This document shows positions 25,608-32,945 of a stretch of 40,000 nucleotides of DNA, in pieces. Where the stretch lies: positions 1 to 40,000 of the forward strand of contig JAUWNK010000002.1 in the NCBI GenBank assembly GCA_030612685.1, given 5' to 3'. A model generated the notes under the pieces. That model had not been told where the DNA came from. It did not search any database and saw nothing but the letters and a program-made list of their open reading frames with translations. How positions within the stretch are numbered: position 1 is the first letter of the stretch; each line of letters starts with the position of its first letter. Position numbers and translations under genes: made by a program. Origin of the DNA: Desulfobacteraceae bacterium. Lineage in GTDB: Bacteria > Desulfobacterota > DSM-4660 > Desulfatiglandales > B25-G16.

Positions 25608-27857
25608 GTGAACTCTGAACCCATGAACGGTTACGAGTTTATGTTCTCTCGCCCTCTCATTCCCGCACTATGTGCAACAATCATTGGGATCCTCATTGGT
25701 CATAATATCCTGACCAACCTTAACCCACCTATAATTTTTCTTCCCTTGGCCATTTTGTTGTGTCTCGGGATATTTTTCATCATTCCTTTCAAAGCCCGCT
25801 CTTTTTACTTATTGGCCATATTCATGTTAATAGGAATCAACTCCCAGGTAAACAAAACCACCCTATCTGGGTTGCCTCAAATAATTAATAAGACTGAGAG
25901 GGTGGTTATTGAGGGAACAATCTATGGTCCGCCCAGGGTACGAGTCAACATGGCCACCCTTCCTATTCACGCAGAAAAAATCTTTTTCCCTGATGAAGTC
26001 AGGAGAGCTAAGATCAATCTACTATTAAAGATATATGGATACAGGGGTAGTCTAAAAGTTGGTCAACGAATCCGCTTTCCTGCTAAGTTAAGGGAATTTA
26101 AAAATTTTAATAACCCAGGCAGCTTTGATTACCGTTTTCTTATGCAAAGCCGGGGATTTTCCTTTATGGCCATAGTATCCGATGGACGATATGTTGTTCC
26201 AATGGGAGAGGGAAATCTTGGTCTTGTAGGAAAAACATTAGAGAAGGCCAGAGGTCCTTTAAGAAGATTTTTTAATGAAAGGCTCTCTCATACCTCAAAT
26301 CCTATATATACTGCCCTTATTCTTGGGGAGAGGCAAGGCCTTACATCTAAGTTAAGAGAGCCATTCGATAGATCAGGGGTAGGTCACATAATGGCTGTTT
26401 CAGGTCTCCACCTTGGTTTGGTAGCCTGGCTGTTCTTTAAGTCTCTAAGGTGGCTATTATCCCTTTCCTATCGTTTGACCCTTATGACAGATATAAGGAA
26501 ACTTGCAGCAATAATAACCACTTTGCCGGTGATAGCCTATGCCTTGCTTACCGGTCTTCAACTTTCTACCCAGAGGGCTTCTGTGATGGTTCTGGTATTC
26601 TTATGGTCCTTTATTATAGGCAGGGAAAAAGATGTCTGGTCCAGCCTTTCCCTGGCAGCCCTTATTATGCTTGCCCTTAAGGGGGATGCCCTCTTTAGCA
26701 CCTCTTTTCAGCTATCCTTTGTAGCTGTAGCTGGGATTCTATGGCTGGTCCCTTTAATCATTCAACGAATACCAAAATTTAAAATGGGCAACGAGTCTTT
26801 TAAAGGGAATCAAATACTACAACCAATTCTGACATATACCCTGGGTCTGATTGCTGTGACAACTGCAGCTATGATTATAACAATCCCATTGATCGCCTAT
26901 TATTTCCATCGCTTTTCCGTTATAGCCCTTCCAGCTAACCTGACTGTAGTCCCCATAATAGGGCTGTGGGTTATCCCCCTTGGGTTACTTTCTTCCATTA
27001 CCCTATTCCTTTCTTCTACTCTGGCAGGATTTCTGCTTTCTTTAGGTGAATCTGGCCTCGATATGGCCACTTCCATTGTTCAATTCTGGTCAGATATTCC
27101 CTGGAGCTCAATCTGGGTAATTCGACCCACATTGCTGGAGATCCTTTTACTATACGGGCTGCTTTTCCTAAGCCTTAATTTCAACCGCTCAAGAATATAC
27201 CGGTTCTTCTTGCCGCTATGTTTGGCCCTGCTTTGTATGGATATCGGATACTGGGTTTACCAGACCCGCCTTAATAATAATCTAAGAGTAACAATCTTGG
27301 ATGTAAGAAGAGGTAATGTTTCACTCATACAGTTCCCCGGCAAAGAGAGGATGCTTATTGCACACAATGCCTTTGGATATGGAGGATTTAACTTAGCCCG
27401 TATGGTGGTGGCCCCATACCTCTGGCAGGAAAAGATCCAGCGAATTGACTATCTTTTCCTAAGCAGTCCCCAAATGCACCAGACAGAGAAACTTCGATTC
27501 ATGATCCACAACTTTCATCCCAGAGAGGTGTTCTCCGATATCTCCAAAGAAAGGATGATTGGTGAGGTTAACATTAAAGGGAGTAATACAGAAGGAATTA
27601 CGTTAAGCTATCGAGGCTGGTCTCTGCTCTTTTATGACCATAAAGTGCAGATTGAGAAAGAAAACCAGGAAAAGGGAAAAGAATGGCCAAAATACCTAAT
27701 CATAGCCAAAGAAAAGATGAAACGCCCCTCTTCCTTTTCTGTTCTAAGTTTAGATCAAACCGGTGCACTAAAAATCACTATAGACCCAAAAGGAAATATA
27801 AAAATGAAGGGTTTTCTAAAAAAGAACCTGAATGTGGATGGAGTCATAACTGATTAA
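25608..27857 (+). CDS. comEC: ComEC/Rec2-type DNA-uptake channel protein with degenerate metallo-beta-lactamase domain
   Basis: Polytopic inner-membrane protein; ComEC is the channel that carries single-stranded DNA into the cell. 749 residues. Layout: N-terminal helices (about 10-70), an OB-like periplasmic segment (DUF4131; about 90-200), the Competence domain with many helices (SGVGHIMAVSGLHLGLVAW near 260, to about 540), and a C-terminal beta-lactamase-like domain (about 560-749). In that last domain the usual metal ligands are missing: SHPDADH-type sequence is replaced by SSPQMHQ, and DVGQGDA-type by DVRRGNV. GTG 25608 and ATG 25623 are both possible starts; neither has a clear ribosome-binding site. 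Confidence 0.87.
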   Translation: MNSEPMNGYEFMFSRPLIPALCATIIGILIGHNILTNLNPPIIFLPLAILLCLGIFFIIPFKARSFYLLAIFMLIGINSQVNKTTLSGLPQIINKTERVVIEGTIYGPPRVRVNMATLPIHAEKIFFPDEVRRAKINLLLKIYGYRGSLKVGQRIRFPAKLREFKNFNNPGSFDYRFLMQSRGFSFMAIVSDGRYVVPMGEGNLGLVGKTLEKARGPLRRFFNERLSHTSNPIYTALILGERQGLTSKLREPFDRSGVGHIMAVSGLHLGLVAWLFFKSLRWLLSLSYRLTLMTDIRKLAAIITTLPVIAYALLTGLQLSTQRASVMVLVFLWSFIIGREKDVWSSLSLAALIMLALKGDALFSTSFQLSFVAVAGILWLVPLIIQRIPKFKMGNESFKGNQILQPILTYTLGLIAVTTAAMIITIPLIAYYFHRFSVIALPANLTVVPIIGLWVIPLGLLSSITLFLSSTLAGFLLSLGESGLDMATSIVQFWSDIPWSSIWVIRPTLLEILLLYGLLFLSLNFNRSRIYRFFLPLCLALLCMDIGYWVYQTRLNNNLRVTILDVRRGNVSLIQFPGKERMLIAHNAFGYGGFNLARMVVAPYLWQEKIQRIDYLFLSSPQMHQTEKLRFMIHNFHPREVFSDISKERMIGEVNIKGSNTEGITLSYRGWSLLFYDHKVQIEKENQEKGKEWPKYLIIAKEKMKRPSSFSVLSLDQTGALKITIDPKGNIKMKGFLKKNLNVDGVITD

Positions 27858-28177
27858 ATATTGGAATTTAGGATAGGACGATAGACACACTAAAGTAGAT
27901 CCTTGCTCGGAACAGGAAGAAAGAAATACTTGTGAACATATCGCACCTTCGGTGCGGATCTGTAGGGGTTCGATAAATCGAACCCGCAATGACGGGCGTC
28001 ATAAATGCCGCCCCTACAAGGACTTAAAAAGGAAATTCCTATACTATCAAATTATGCCCGGTACATTTCCTATTTCTGATTATACGCAACCATTTTAACG
28101 GTAAGTGGTCAGGATTCCTTGACAATTTTCATGAAACCGCATATGGATATGATTCAATCAGCACTCAGGGGGCAGCT
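27858..28177. other. 320-bp spacer with clustered stem-loops
   Basis: No gene seen. Contains hairpin CGCACC-TTC-GGTGCG (27942-27956) and a multi-arm inverted repeat bounded by TGTAGGGG (27961-27968) and CCCCTACA (28011-28018), with an inner stem GGGTTCGAT/ATCGAACCC (27966-27985). TTGACA at 28119-28124 is a possible -35 for the next gene, with a poor -10 (TATGGA, 17-base spacing). Confidence 0.55.
27961..28018. repeat. Multi-arm stem-loop repeat TGTAGGGG...CCCCTACA
   Basis: The 8-bp outer stem encloses a 9-bp perfect inner stem (GGGTTCGAT/ATCGAACCC) and a second GGGCG...CGCCC arm. The shape resembles widespread intergenic cruciform repeats; no second copy occurs in this window. Confidence 0.55.
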
Positions 28178-28975
28178 TTGAGAATTGCCATATCGGCTGA
28201 GGATAGGGATTTAGAAGCCAGAGTAGGAGACAGGTTTGGGCTCTCTCAATATTTGTTGATCGTTGATTCAGAAACAATGGCTTTTGAGGCAGTTCCAAAC
28301 CCAGGCGCATCAGACCAACGCGGCACCGGTATTCAGACTGTTGTGCTCGTCATCAGCAAGAATGTCAATACAGTTTTGACTGGCTATATAAGTCAAACTG
28401 CCAAGAGGCATCTCTCAACGAACGGCATAGAGGTCCTGACTGGGCTCTATGGTACGGTAGCAGAAGTTTTGGAGAAATACAAAAAGGGTGATCTACAGAA
28501 ACATATGGGAGTTGTCCGCAAACCTGAATCAAGAGGGGTCAAGATTGACAAAGTCGCCTTAGTTCACGCCTTGAGAAGTTCTGCCAATCAGTTTGCCAAC
28601 CTGCTGCCCATACTGGTGAGTGTCGTGTTACTCATCGGGATATTCAATGCGTTCGTGTCTAAAGAGCTTATATACTCTATCTTTTCGGGGAACACGGCAT
28701 TGGATAGCATTTGGGGAGCTTGCCTCGGCAGTATTCTTGCCGGAAATCCCATCAACAGTTACATTATCGGGGGGGAGTTACTGGAATATGGAGTTAGCCT
28801 TTTTGCTATTACTTCCCTTATTATCGCGTGGGTAACTGTAGGCTTGGTGCAGTTGCCCGCTGAGATTGTCGCTCTGGGTAGAAGCTTTGCCCTGGTACGC
28901 AATGCCGTATCCTTTATCCTATCCATAGCTATTGCCATTATTACAGTAGTCGTTTTAAACTTAATCAAGGGGTGA
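28178..28975 (+). CDS. NifX/FeMo-cofactor-binding domain fused to a permease half
   Basis: 265-residue fusion. Residues 1-110 match the dinitrogenase iron-molybdenum cofactor domain (NifX/NifB-C/NafY type): MRIAISAEDRDLEARVGDRFG, FEAVPNPG, NVNTVLTGYISQTA, LTGLYGTVAEVLEKYKKGDL. Residues 135-265 form about four membrane helices including LAGNPINSYIIGGELL and VGLVQLPAEIVALG, like one half of a DUF318/ArsP-type permease. TTG 28178 starts behind CAGGGGG. Its stop overlaps the next gene by GTGA. It may bind a metal cluster or metalloid in the cytoplasm and control or feed a transporter; substrate unknown. No nitrogenase genes are nearby. Confidence 0.75.
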   Translation: MRIAISAEDRDLEARVGDRFGLSQYLLIVDSETMAFEAVPNPGASDQRGTGIQTVVLVISKNVNTVLTGYISQTAKRHLSTNGIEVLTGLYGTVAEVLEKYKKGDLQKHMGVVRKPESRGVKIDKVALVHALRSSANQFANLLPILVSVVLLIGIFNAFVSKELIYSIFSGNTALDSIWGACLGSILAGNPINSYIIGGELLEYGVSLFAITSLIIAWVTVGLVQLPAEIVALGRSFALVRNAVSFILSIAIAIITVVVLNLIKG

Positions 28976-29529
28976 TTTCGTTGGATAAGGATGGGCCTCA
29001 GAGTGCCAGACGGAAAAGACGTGTTCTGTTGACGGGCTTTTTTCCGGCTTCCGTGTTGGTCATCTACGGCATTCTCTTTGCTGTTATGCCAGATAAGGCC
29101 TCTATGGCTCTCAGAAGCAGCGGTCATGTTTTTCTCAACATCATTGTCCCATTATTTTTGGTTTTCATTCTTATGCTTATTTTGAATCTCTTTCTAAAGC
29201 CAGCACACACTGTAAAGTTTATTGGCAAAGGGGTTGGCATCAAGGGTATCATACTCACAGTGACAGCAGGAATTATCTCAATAGGCCCGATTTTTGCCTG
29301 GTATCCTTTGCTTAAGGAATTACAGGAAAAAGGCGTTGGGAACCCCTTGATAGCCATTTTTCTGGGCAACAGGGCTGTTAAGCCATTTCTTCTGCCTATA
29401 ATGATTGCATATTTCGGTTGGATATATGTATTAATCCTGACAGTTTTTACCATCTTAGGCTCACTTGGTGTCGGATACTCCGTAGGCGCTTTAGTTAAAG
29501 AAAAAACCAGCTTATCATTTCATGTATAG
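28972..29529 (+). CDS. Predicted permease, second half (split permease pair)
   Basis: 185-residue membrane protein with about five or six helices (around residues 20-40, 53-72, 91-113, 134-155, 158-178). Conserved-looking core: SIGPIFAWYPLLKELQEKGV, then LIAIFLGNRAVKPFLLPIM. It is probably the partner half of the upstream permease; the two overlap at GTGA. GTG 28972 would start it, but TTG 28981 is better spaced from AAGGGG and would remove three residues. It has no solute-binding or ATPase partner, so facilitated or ion-coupled transport is likely. Substrate unknown. Confidence 0.7.
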   Translation: MISLDKDGPQSARRKRRVLLTGFFPASVLVIYGILFAVMPDKASMALRSSGHVFLNIIVPLFLVFILMLILNLFLKPAHTVKFIGKGVGIKGIILTVTAGIISIGPIFAWYPLLKELQEKGVGNPLIAIFLGNRAVKPFLLPIMIAYFGWIYVLILTVFTILGSLGVGYSVGALVKEKTSLSFHV

Positions 29530-29606
29530 TTTGTGATCCACAAAATGAGATAGACAGGAAAAGAAAAGTTTTAGGAGTCTGGTTCCTTGTATCACATGTT
29601 AAATAC

Positions 29607-30194
29607 GTGAAGATAGAGGGAGGGGAGATTAGAAAGGATAGCAAAAAGGGACAGGGGATTGGTTTAGAACTTAAGGTCATTAAGATACTTCAGAGGATAG
29701 GCATTAAGAGAGGCCACATTGTATTGGATTTTGGTTGTGGCTCCGGTACCTATACCATTCCGGTTGCTAAAATAGTTAGTAAACAAGGCAAAGTTTATGC
29801 TTTGGACAAAGACAAAAATGCCTTAGATAATTTGATGAAGAAGGCCAAGTTAGCTGGTTTGAAAAATATAAGGAGAATGGCTACATCAGGAGAGCTGAGA
29901 ATTGAACTTCCAGACGAATCGGTGGATGTAAGCCTTCTTTTTGATGTCTTTCATCGCTATTATTTTTCTCAGATTGACGACAGAAAGATGCTAATGGATG
30001 AAATTTACAGGATTACAAAAACAAACGGATTCGTTTCGGTTTGGCCGAAACATATGGAATCTGAGGTAAGAAGTGAGATCGAAGATGCTAATTTTTATCT
30101 GGAAAAAGAATATCTCGAGACCCTAATACATGACAACAAGGATATTGAGACAGGTAAGGTGATAAATTTCAGAAAGAAGTTAAGACCTTGTTAG
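29607..30194 (+). CDS. Class I SAM-dependent methyltransferase
   Basis: 195 residues. SAM-binding motif VLDFGCGSGTYTIPVA begins near residue 38, an acidic end of strand 2 (VYALDKD) binds the ribose, and SVDVSLLFDVFH is motif IV. It resembles small UbiE/Methyltransf_11 proteins. It lacks the cysteine triad of the arsenite methyltransferase ArsM, so despite the neighbouring permease that identity is not supported. Starts at GTG 29607; no clear ribosome-binding site. Substrate unknown. It is 77 bases after the permease and may be in the same operon. Confidence 0.75.
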   Translation: MKIEGGEIRKDSKKGQGIGLELKVIKILQRIGIKRGHIVLDFGCGSGTYTIPVAKIVSKQGKVYALDKDKNALDNLMKKAKLAGLKNIRRMATSGELRIELPDESVDVSLLFDVFHRYYFSQIDDRKMLMDEIYRITKTNGFVSVWPKHMESEVRSEIEDANFYLEKEYLETLIHDNKDIETGKVINFRKKLRPC

Positions 30195-30312
30195 AATCAG
30201 ATATATAAATGCTAATAATATTTTTGTTGCTGACTATTAAGGACGTGATGCATAAATCCAAAGTAGGATTTTATATATTTCCATAATCAATATCAATTCG
30301 AGAGGAGGTAGC

Positions 30313-30840
30313 ATGACTAAGGTAATAGAAGTTACAGATCAAAATTTTGAGGAAGAGGTTTTAGAATCAGATGTTCCAGCCGAGGTTGACTTCTGGGCAC
30401 CCTGGTGTGGTCCCTGCCATATGGTTTCACCCATATATGATAAATTTTCAGAGGAATATGAAGATTTCAAATTCTGCAAGATTAATGTGGATGAGAATCC
30501 CCAGACGGCAATGAAATATCAGATCAGGAGTATCCCTATGCAGATGTTTTTCGCTAATGGTGATAAGGTTGATGAGATCCTCGGTGCAGTTCCTGAGAAT
30601 GTGATACGTTCAAAGGTTGAGGAAGTTCTCAATAGATTTCCTGCTGATGAAAAGGGGAGGCTTAGAGTTATTCTGGGCTCTTGGGTAGATCATAATAAAA
30701 AACATGGTGAGAAATTTACGAGATGGGAGGAGAAGGCTAAGAACGCAGGATATGTTGAAACTTACAGCCATATACTACAGGCAGTAAAAAAGATCGAAGA
30801 AGCAAATGAACAATTATCCAAGGTCTTGATAGAATTATAG
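30313..30840 (+). CDS. Thioredoxin with an additional C-terminal domain
   Basis: 175 residues. Residues 1-108 are a thioredoxin fold with active site WAPWCGPCH (Cys 32 and 35) and the cis-proline loop IRSIPMQM, so a disulfide reductase role is likely. Residues about 109-175 add a helical domain with LGSWVDHNKKHGEKFTRWEE and a coiled helix ETYSHILQAVKKIEEANEQL. The W-x2-HN-x2-H pattern could bind metal, but that is inference. GAGGAGG 5 bases before the ATG is an excellent ribosome-binding site. It precedes Fe-S and zinc-ribbon genes. Confidence 0.88.
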   Translation: MTKVIEVTDQNFEEEVLESDVPAEVDFWAPWCGPCHMVSPIYDKFSEEYEDFKFCKINVDENPQTAMKYQIRSIPMQMFFANGDKVDEILGAVPENVIRSKVEEVLNRFPADEKGRLRVILGSWVDHNKKHGEKFTRWEEKAKNAGYVETYSHILQAVKKIEEANEQLSKVLIEL

Positions 30841-30949
30841 AATAGTGGATAAATCCAGTTAGCTAAACATCAAATCCTTTAGGGTACAGATTTACTGAAT
30901 AAACTGATTATTTCTCTTCGAAAATCGGATCAAATAAACGTCTAAAAAA

Positions 30950-31303
30950 ATGGCAGTAGCTAATAAGGATAAGATAAAGCAGATTTATGCTACGTTACCC
31001 CAGTTAAATTGTGGTCTTTGTGGGTATGAGAATTGTGGGCAATTTGCTGTAGCAGTGGCGGAAGAGAAAGCATCGCCTTTTGGTTGCCGACAAAATCCCT
31101 GGGTAGGCTACAATATAAGCGAGATTATTGGGATGAGAGTTCCAGTTTTTGGATACCAACAAAGATTCTATCAACCTATTTTCGCCCCAAGATCAGGACC
31201 ACTTCCTTCTTTGGAATCATTGGGAAAAGAGGTGGGAGAATTATTAAAGGGGATAGATAATATCTTGAATAGAATCGAAAATTTAGGGAAAAAGAAAGCC
31301 TAA
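30950..31303 (+). CDS. Small 4Fe-4S protein with the AcsC-type cysteine spacing
   Basis: 117 residues. Near the N-terminus C21-x2-C24-x4-C29-x16-C46 (LPQLNCGLCGYENCGQFAVA ... GCRQNP) is the "(Fe-S)" domain found in RnfB and at the N-terminus of the corrinoid iron-sulfur protein AcsC; the spacing is identical to AcsC in this window. The rest has an aromatic, Pro-rich middle and an amphipathic C-terminal helix (ESLGKEVGELLKGIDNIL) but no barrel or cobalamin domain. No good ribosome-binding site. It could be an electron carrier or assembly factor for the nearby CODH/ACS system. Confidence 0.75.
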   Translation: MAVANKDKIKQIYATLPQLNCGLCGYENCGQFAVAVAEEKASPFGCRQNPWVGYNISEIIGMRVPVFGYQQRFYQPIFAPRSGPLPSLESLGKEVGELLKGIDNILNRIENLGKKKA

Positions 31304-31418
31304 ACTTTTAGTACTTCCCAATGAGATGAGAGAAAGTTATGAATCAGCTCATAGATGAAATATTTTCTTTTCGCGACTACAACTCAATTAAAAATAATTA
31401 AGAAAGGAGGCGATTTAG

Positions 31419-31634
31419 ATGCCAAGAGGAGATGGAACAGGATCTGCCGGAAGAGGCCCGGGAACTGGAAGAGGCCTTGGACAGGGAGGTGGTCGTGGCA
31501 GGATGGGCGGCTCTGGACTCGGAATAGGTGGAGAATGCGTATGCCCGAATTGTGGTCATAAAACAACTCACCAAGCAGGTACGCCCTGCTATAAGGTGAA
31601 ATGCCCCAAATGTGGGTCACCAATGACAAGGTAA
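31419..31634 (+). CDS. Gly/Arg-rich zinc-ribbon mini-protein (DUF5320-like N-terminus)
   Basis: 71 residues. The N-terminal 38 residues are a Gly/Arg-rich stretch starting MPRGDGTG, like DUF5320 proteins of anaerobes and methanogens. The C-terminal half has C40-x-C42-x2-C45 and C57-x4-C62-x2-C65 (CPNCGHKTTH, KCPKCGSPM), a zinc ribbon or rubredoxin-like knuckle pair. AAGGAGG lies upstream of the ATG (spacing about 9). Genes of this kind often accompany NifX-domain proteins, as here. Function unknown. Confidence 0.75.
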   Translation: MPRGDGTGSAGRGPGTGRGLGQGGGRGRMGGSGLGIGGECVCPNCGHKTTHQAGTPCYKVKCPKCGSPMTR

Positions 31635-31804
31635 TGAAAATATGCCTTATAAAATGGATATCTCTGTTGATACTGAGATATAAATTGATTTCTTTAAAAT
31701 AATTTGTTTTTCGATTATTCCCTTAGTTGTGCAAATGTAAAAGTTAGAGAAGCTCTTTTTGGCCTGAGCCCCTGCTATTAATGGTATTAGGAGGCGAGTC
31801 TTTC

Positions 31805-31909
31805 ATGCCGGTTTATAATGAAAAGGAGTTAGTTCTCTGGGATGGTATCCTACGAAGTCAAATTCTTGCCCGATGGAAAAGCAAAAGATTAAAAAAACTG
31901 AGGGTCTAG
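31805..31909 (+). CDS. Candidate 34-aa small ORF overlapping the next gene
   Basis: ATG 31805 is preceded by AGGAGG (about 10 bases). It encodes a Trp/Lys/Arg-rich peptide (starts MPVYNEKELVLWDG, ends KRLKKLRV) and stops inside the next gene, overlapping its start by 37 bases in another frame. The downstream gene has no ribosome-binding site of its own, so this frame may serve for translational coupling. Confidence 0.35.
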   Translation: MPVYNEKELVLWDGILRSQILARWKSKRLKKLRV

Positions 31910-32490
31910 AAAGGGCCTTGAGTGCTATTTTTGGTGCTGGCAAAACCACTAGAAAACTATCTCAAGTACTTGATTACTGCTTATTAAAAGGCACTATTTC
32001 TTACCAGCAGATCAGGGAGATTATCAAAGATGATCCAGAGAATATTCTTCTTCTGGCTGAGGAATGGAGATTACTTCTACCTGTCAGGACTGCTAAGAGC
32101 TCAAGCTGGGAGGATCGGTTGTTATTGCTTAAAGACGGAGAGGTATATGAGATTCCCAATATAATACGATGTTTGGTAAGAGAAGCCCTTCAAACTGCAA
32201 CATGGAATCCTGAAAATGCCATAATTGAGCTCTTTAAGGAATTTGGAGATCAAGACTGGGAACAGATTCCTGGATTGGTAAGGAGCATTGCCGAAAAGGC
32301 GACTGATCATAAAATTACCGGCAATCAAATAAAAAAGATCTGCTTACAGTTTGGTCTTAAAAATAGAGTTGATGGGCTGATAGCTGAACTTAAGGCAGCA
32401 GGCATTATAAGCCCCAAGTTGGGTCTTCTTGTGGAGGTATTTAGCGTTGGATCACCTATATATGAACTGAATCCATCAGTGGTAATCTAA
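31873..32490 (+). CDS. Hypothetical protein, 205 aa, probably winged-helix-containing
   Basis: Soluble, mostly helical protein; no family recognised. The middle (DRLLLLKDGEVYEIPNIIRC) and the end (QFGLKNRVDGLIAELKAAGI, then SPIYELNPSV) read like winged-helix or HTH modules, and the N-terminus is Lys-rich. There are only three cysteines and no membrane segment. ATG 31873 has no ribosome-binding site; an overlapping small frame upstream could provide coupling. It is followed directly by a Cys-rich mini-protein. A regulatory role is a guess. Confidence 0.6.
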   Translation: MEKQKIKKTEGLERALSAIFGAGKTTRKLSQVLDYCLLKGTISYQQIREIIKDDPENILLLAEEWRLLLPVRTAKSSSWEDRLLLLKDGEVYEIPNIIRCLVREALQTATWNPENAIIELFKEFGDQDWEQIPGLVRSIAEKATDHKITGNQIKKICLQFGLKNRVDGLIAELKAAGIISPKLGLLVEVFSVGSPIYELNPSVVI

Positions 32491-32501
32491 AGAGAAAATC
32501 T

Positions 32502-32747
32502 ATTAAAAAAAATGAATTTAGGGAAATAAGAATAAAGTGTCGTTATCATCCCGATAGGGAAGCCAGGGTAATATGCCAGAAGATGGGAGTAGGATACTGT
32601 CAGGAATGTCTGGATAATTGTGAGGCCTGCACAGATCCTTGCGTGTATTGTAAATTTCGGGCGTCATGTATAATATGGGAGTTGTGCAAAAAGAGTGAGA
32701 AACGCTATCGTCTGGAGAAAGCAGCTACTGGTGAAAAGAAAAAGTAG
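32502..32747 (+). CDS. Cys-rich mini-protein without a canonical start codon
   Basis: An open frame of about 80 codons (32466-32747) with ten cysteines: RYHPDREARVICQKMG, YCQECLDNCEACTDPCVYCK, SCIIWELCKKSEKRYR, and a Lys-rich tail. It looks like a real metal-binding protein, but the frame has no ATG, GTG or TTG before the first cysteines. Only ATT (32502) or ATA (32523 and 32529, behind AGGGA) could start it. It may use a rare start coupled to the upstream gene, or be frameshifted or decaying. The start given is arbitrary. Confidence 0.5.
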   Translation: MKKNEFREIRIKCRYHPDREARVICQKMGVGYCQECLDNCEACTDPCVYCKFRASCIIWELCKKSEKRYRLEKAATGEKKK

Positions 32748-32823
32748 TGTAAAATGGAGAAGATAACACAGTTGATATTGACCGCATTATAAGAGAGCTA
32801 AAAAAGAATATAGAGTATCAATA

Positions 32824-32854
32824 AAATACCCCGCCGCAAGCGGACGGGGTATTT
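32824..32854. terminator. Bidirectional rho-independent terminator
   Basis: AAATACCCCG CCGC pairs with GCGG CGGGGTATTT (one bulged A, AA loop). T-rich sequence follows on the minus strand (TTTTATT) and a short T run on the plus. It lies between the convergent accessory block and the CODH/ACS operon and would end both. Confidence 0.8.
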
Positions 32855-32945
32855 CCAAAGACATTGAATGCCTCAAGAGAGGGGGGATACAATCCCAATG
32901 TGATTTAAGTATCCAAAGTTCCTTCTATAGCCAATATAAAAAGCC

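Noticed and set aside
28178-30840. Permease + methyltransferase + thioredoxin as an arsenic methylation/efflux set
   Set aside because: The methyltransferase lacks the conserved ArsM cysteines, there is no ArsR-like regulator, and the NifX domain is unexplained by this model.
31338-31400. 20-codon frame (starts MNQLIDEIF) before the zinc-ribbon gene
   Set aside because: Very short, with only a weak purine-rich stretch upstream and no conserved features visible.
32751-32822. Protein-like end (DIDRIIRELKKNIEYQ) just after the Cys-rich frame
   Set aside because: Has no start and is separated from the Cys-rich frame by a stop in that frame. Could be decayed sequence or a frameshift, but not supportable as a gene.
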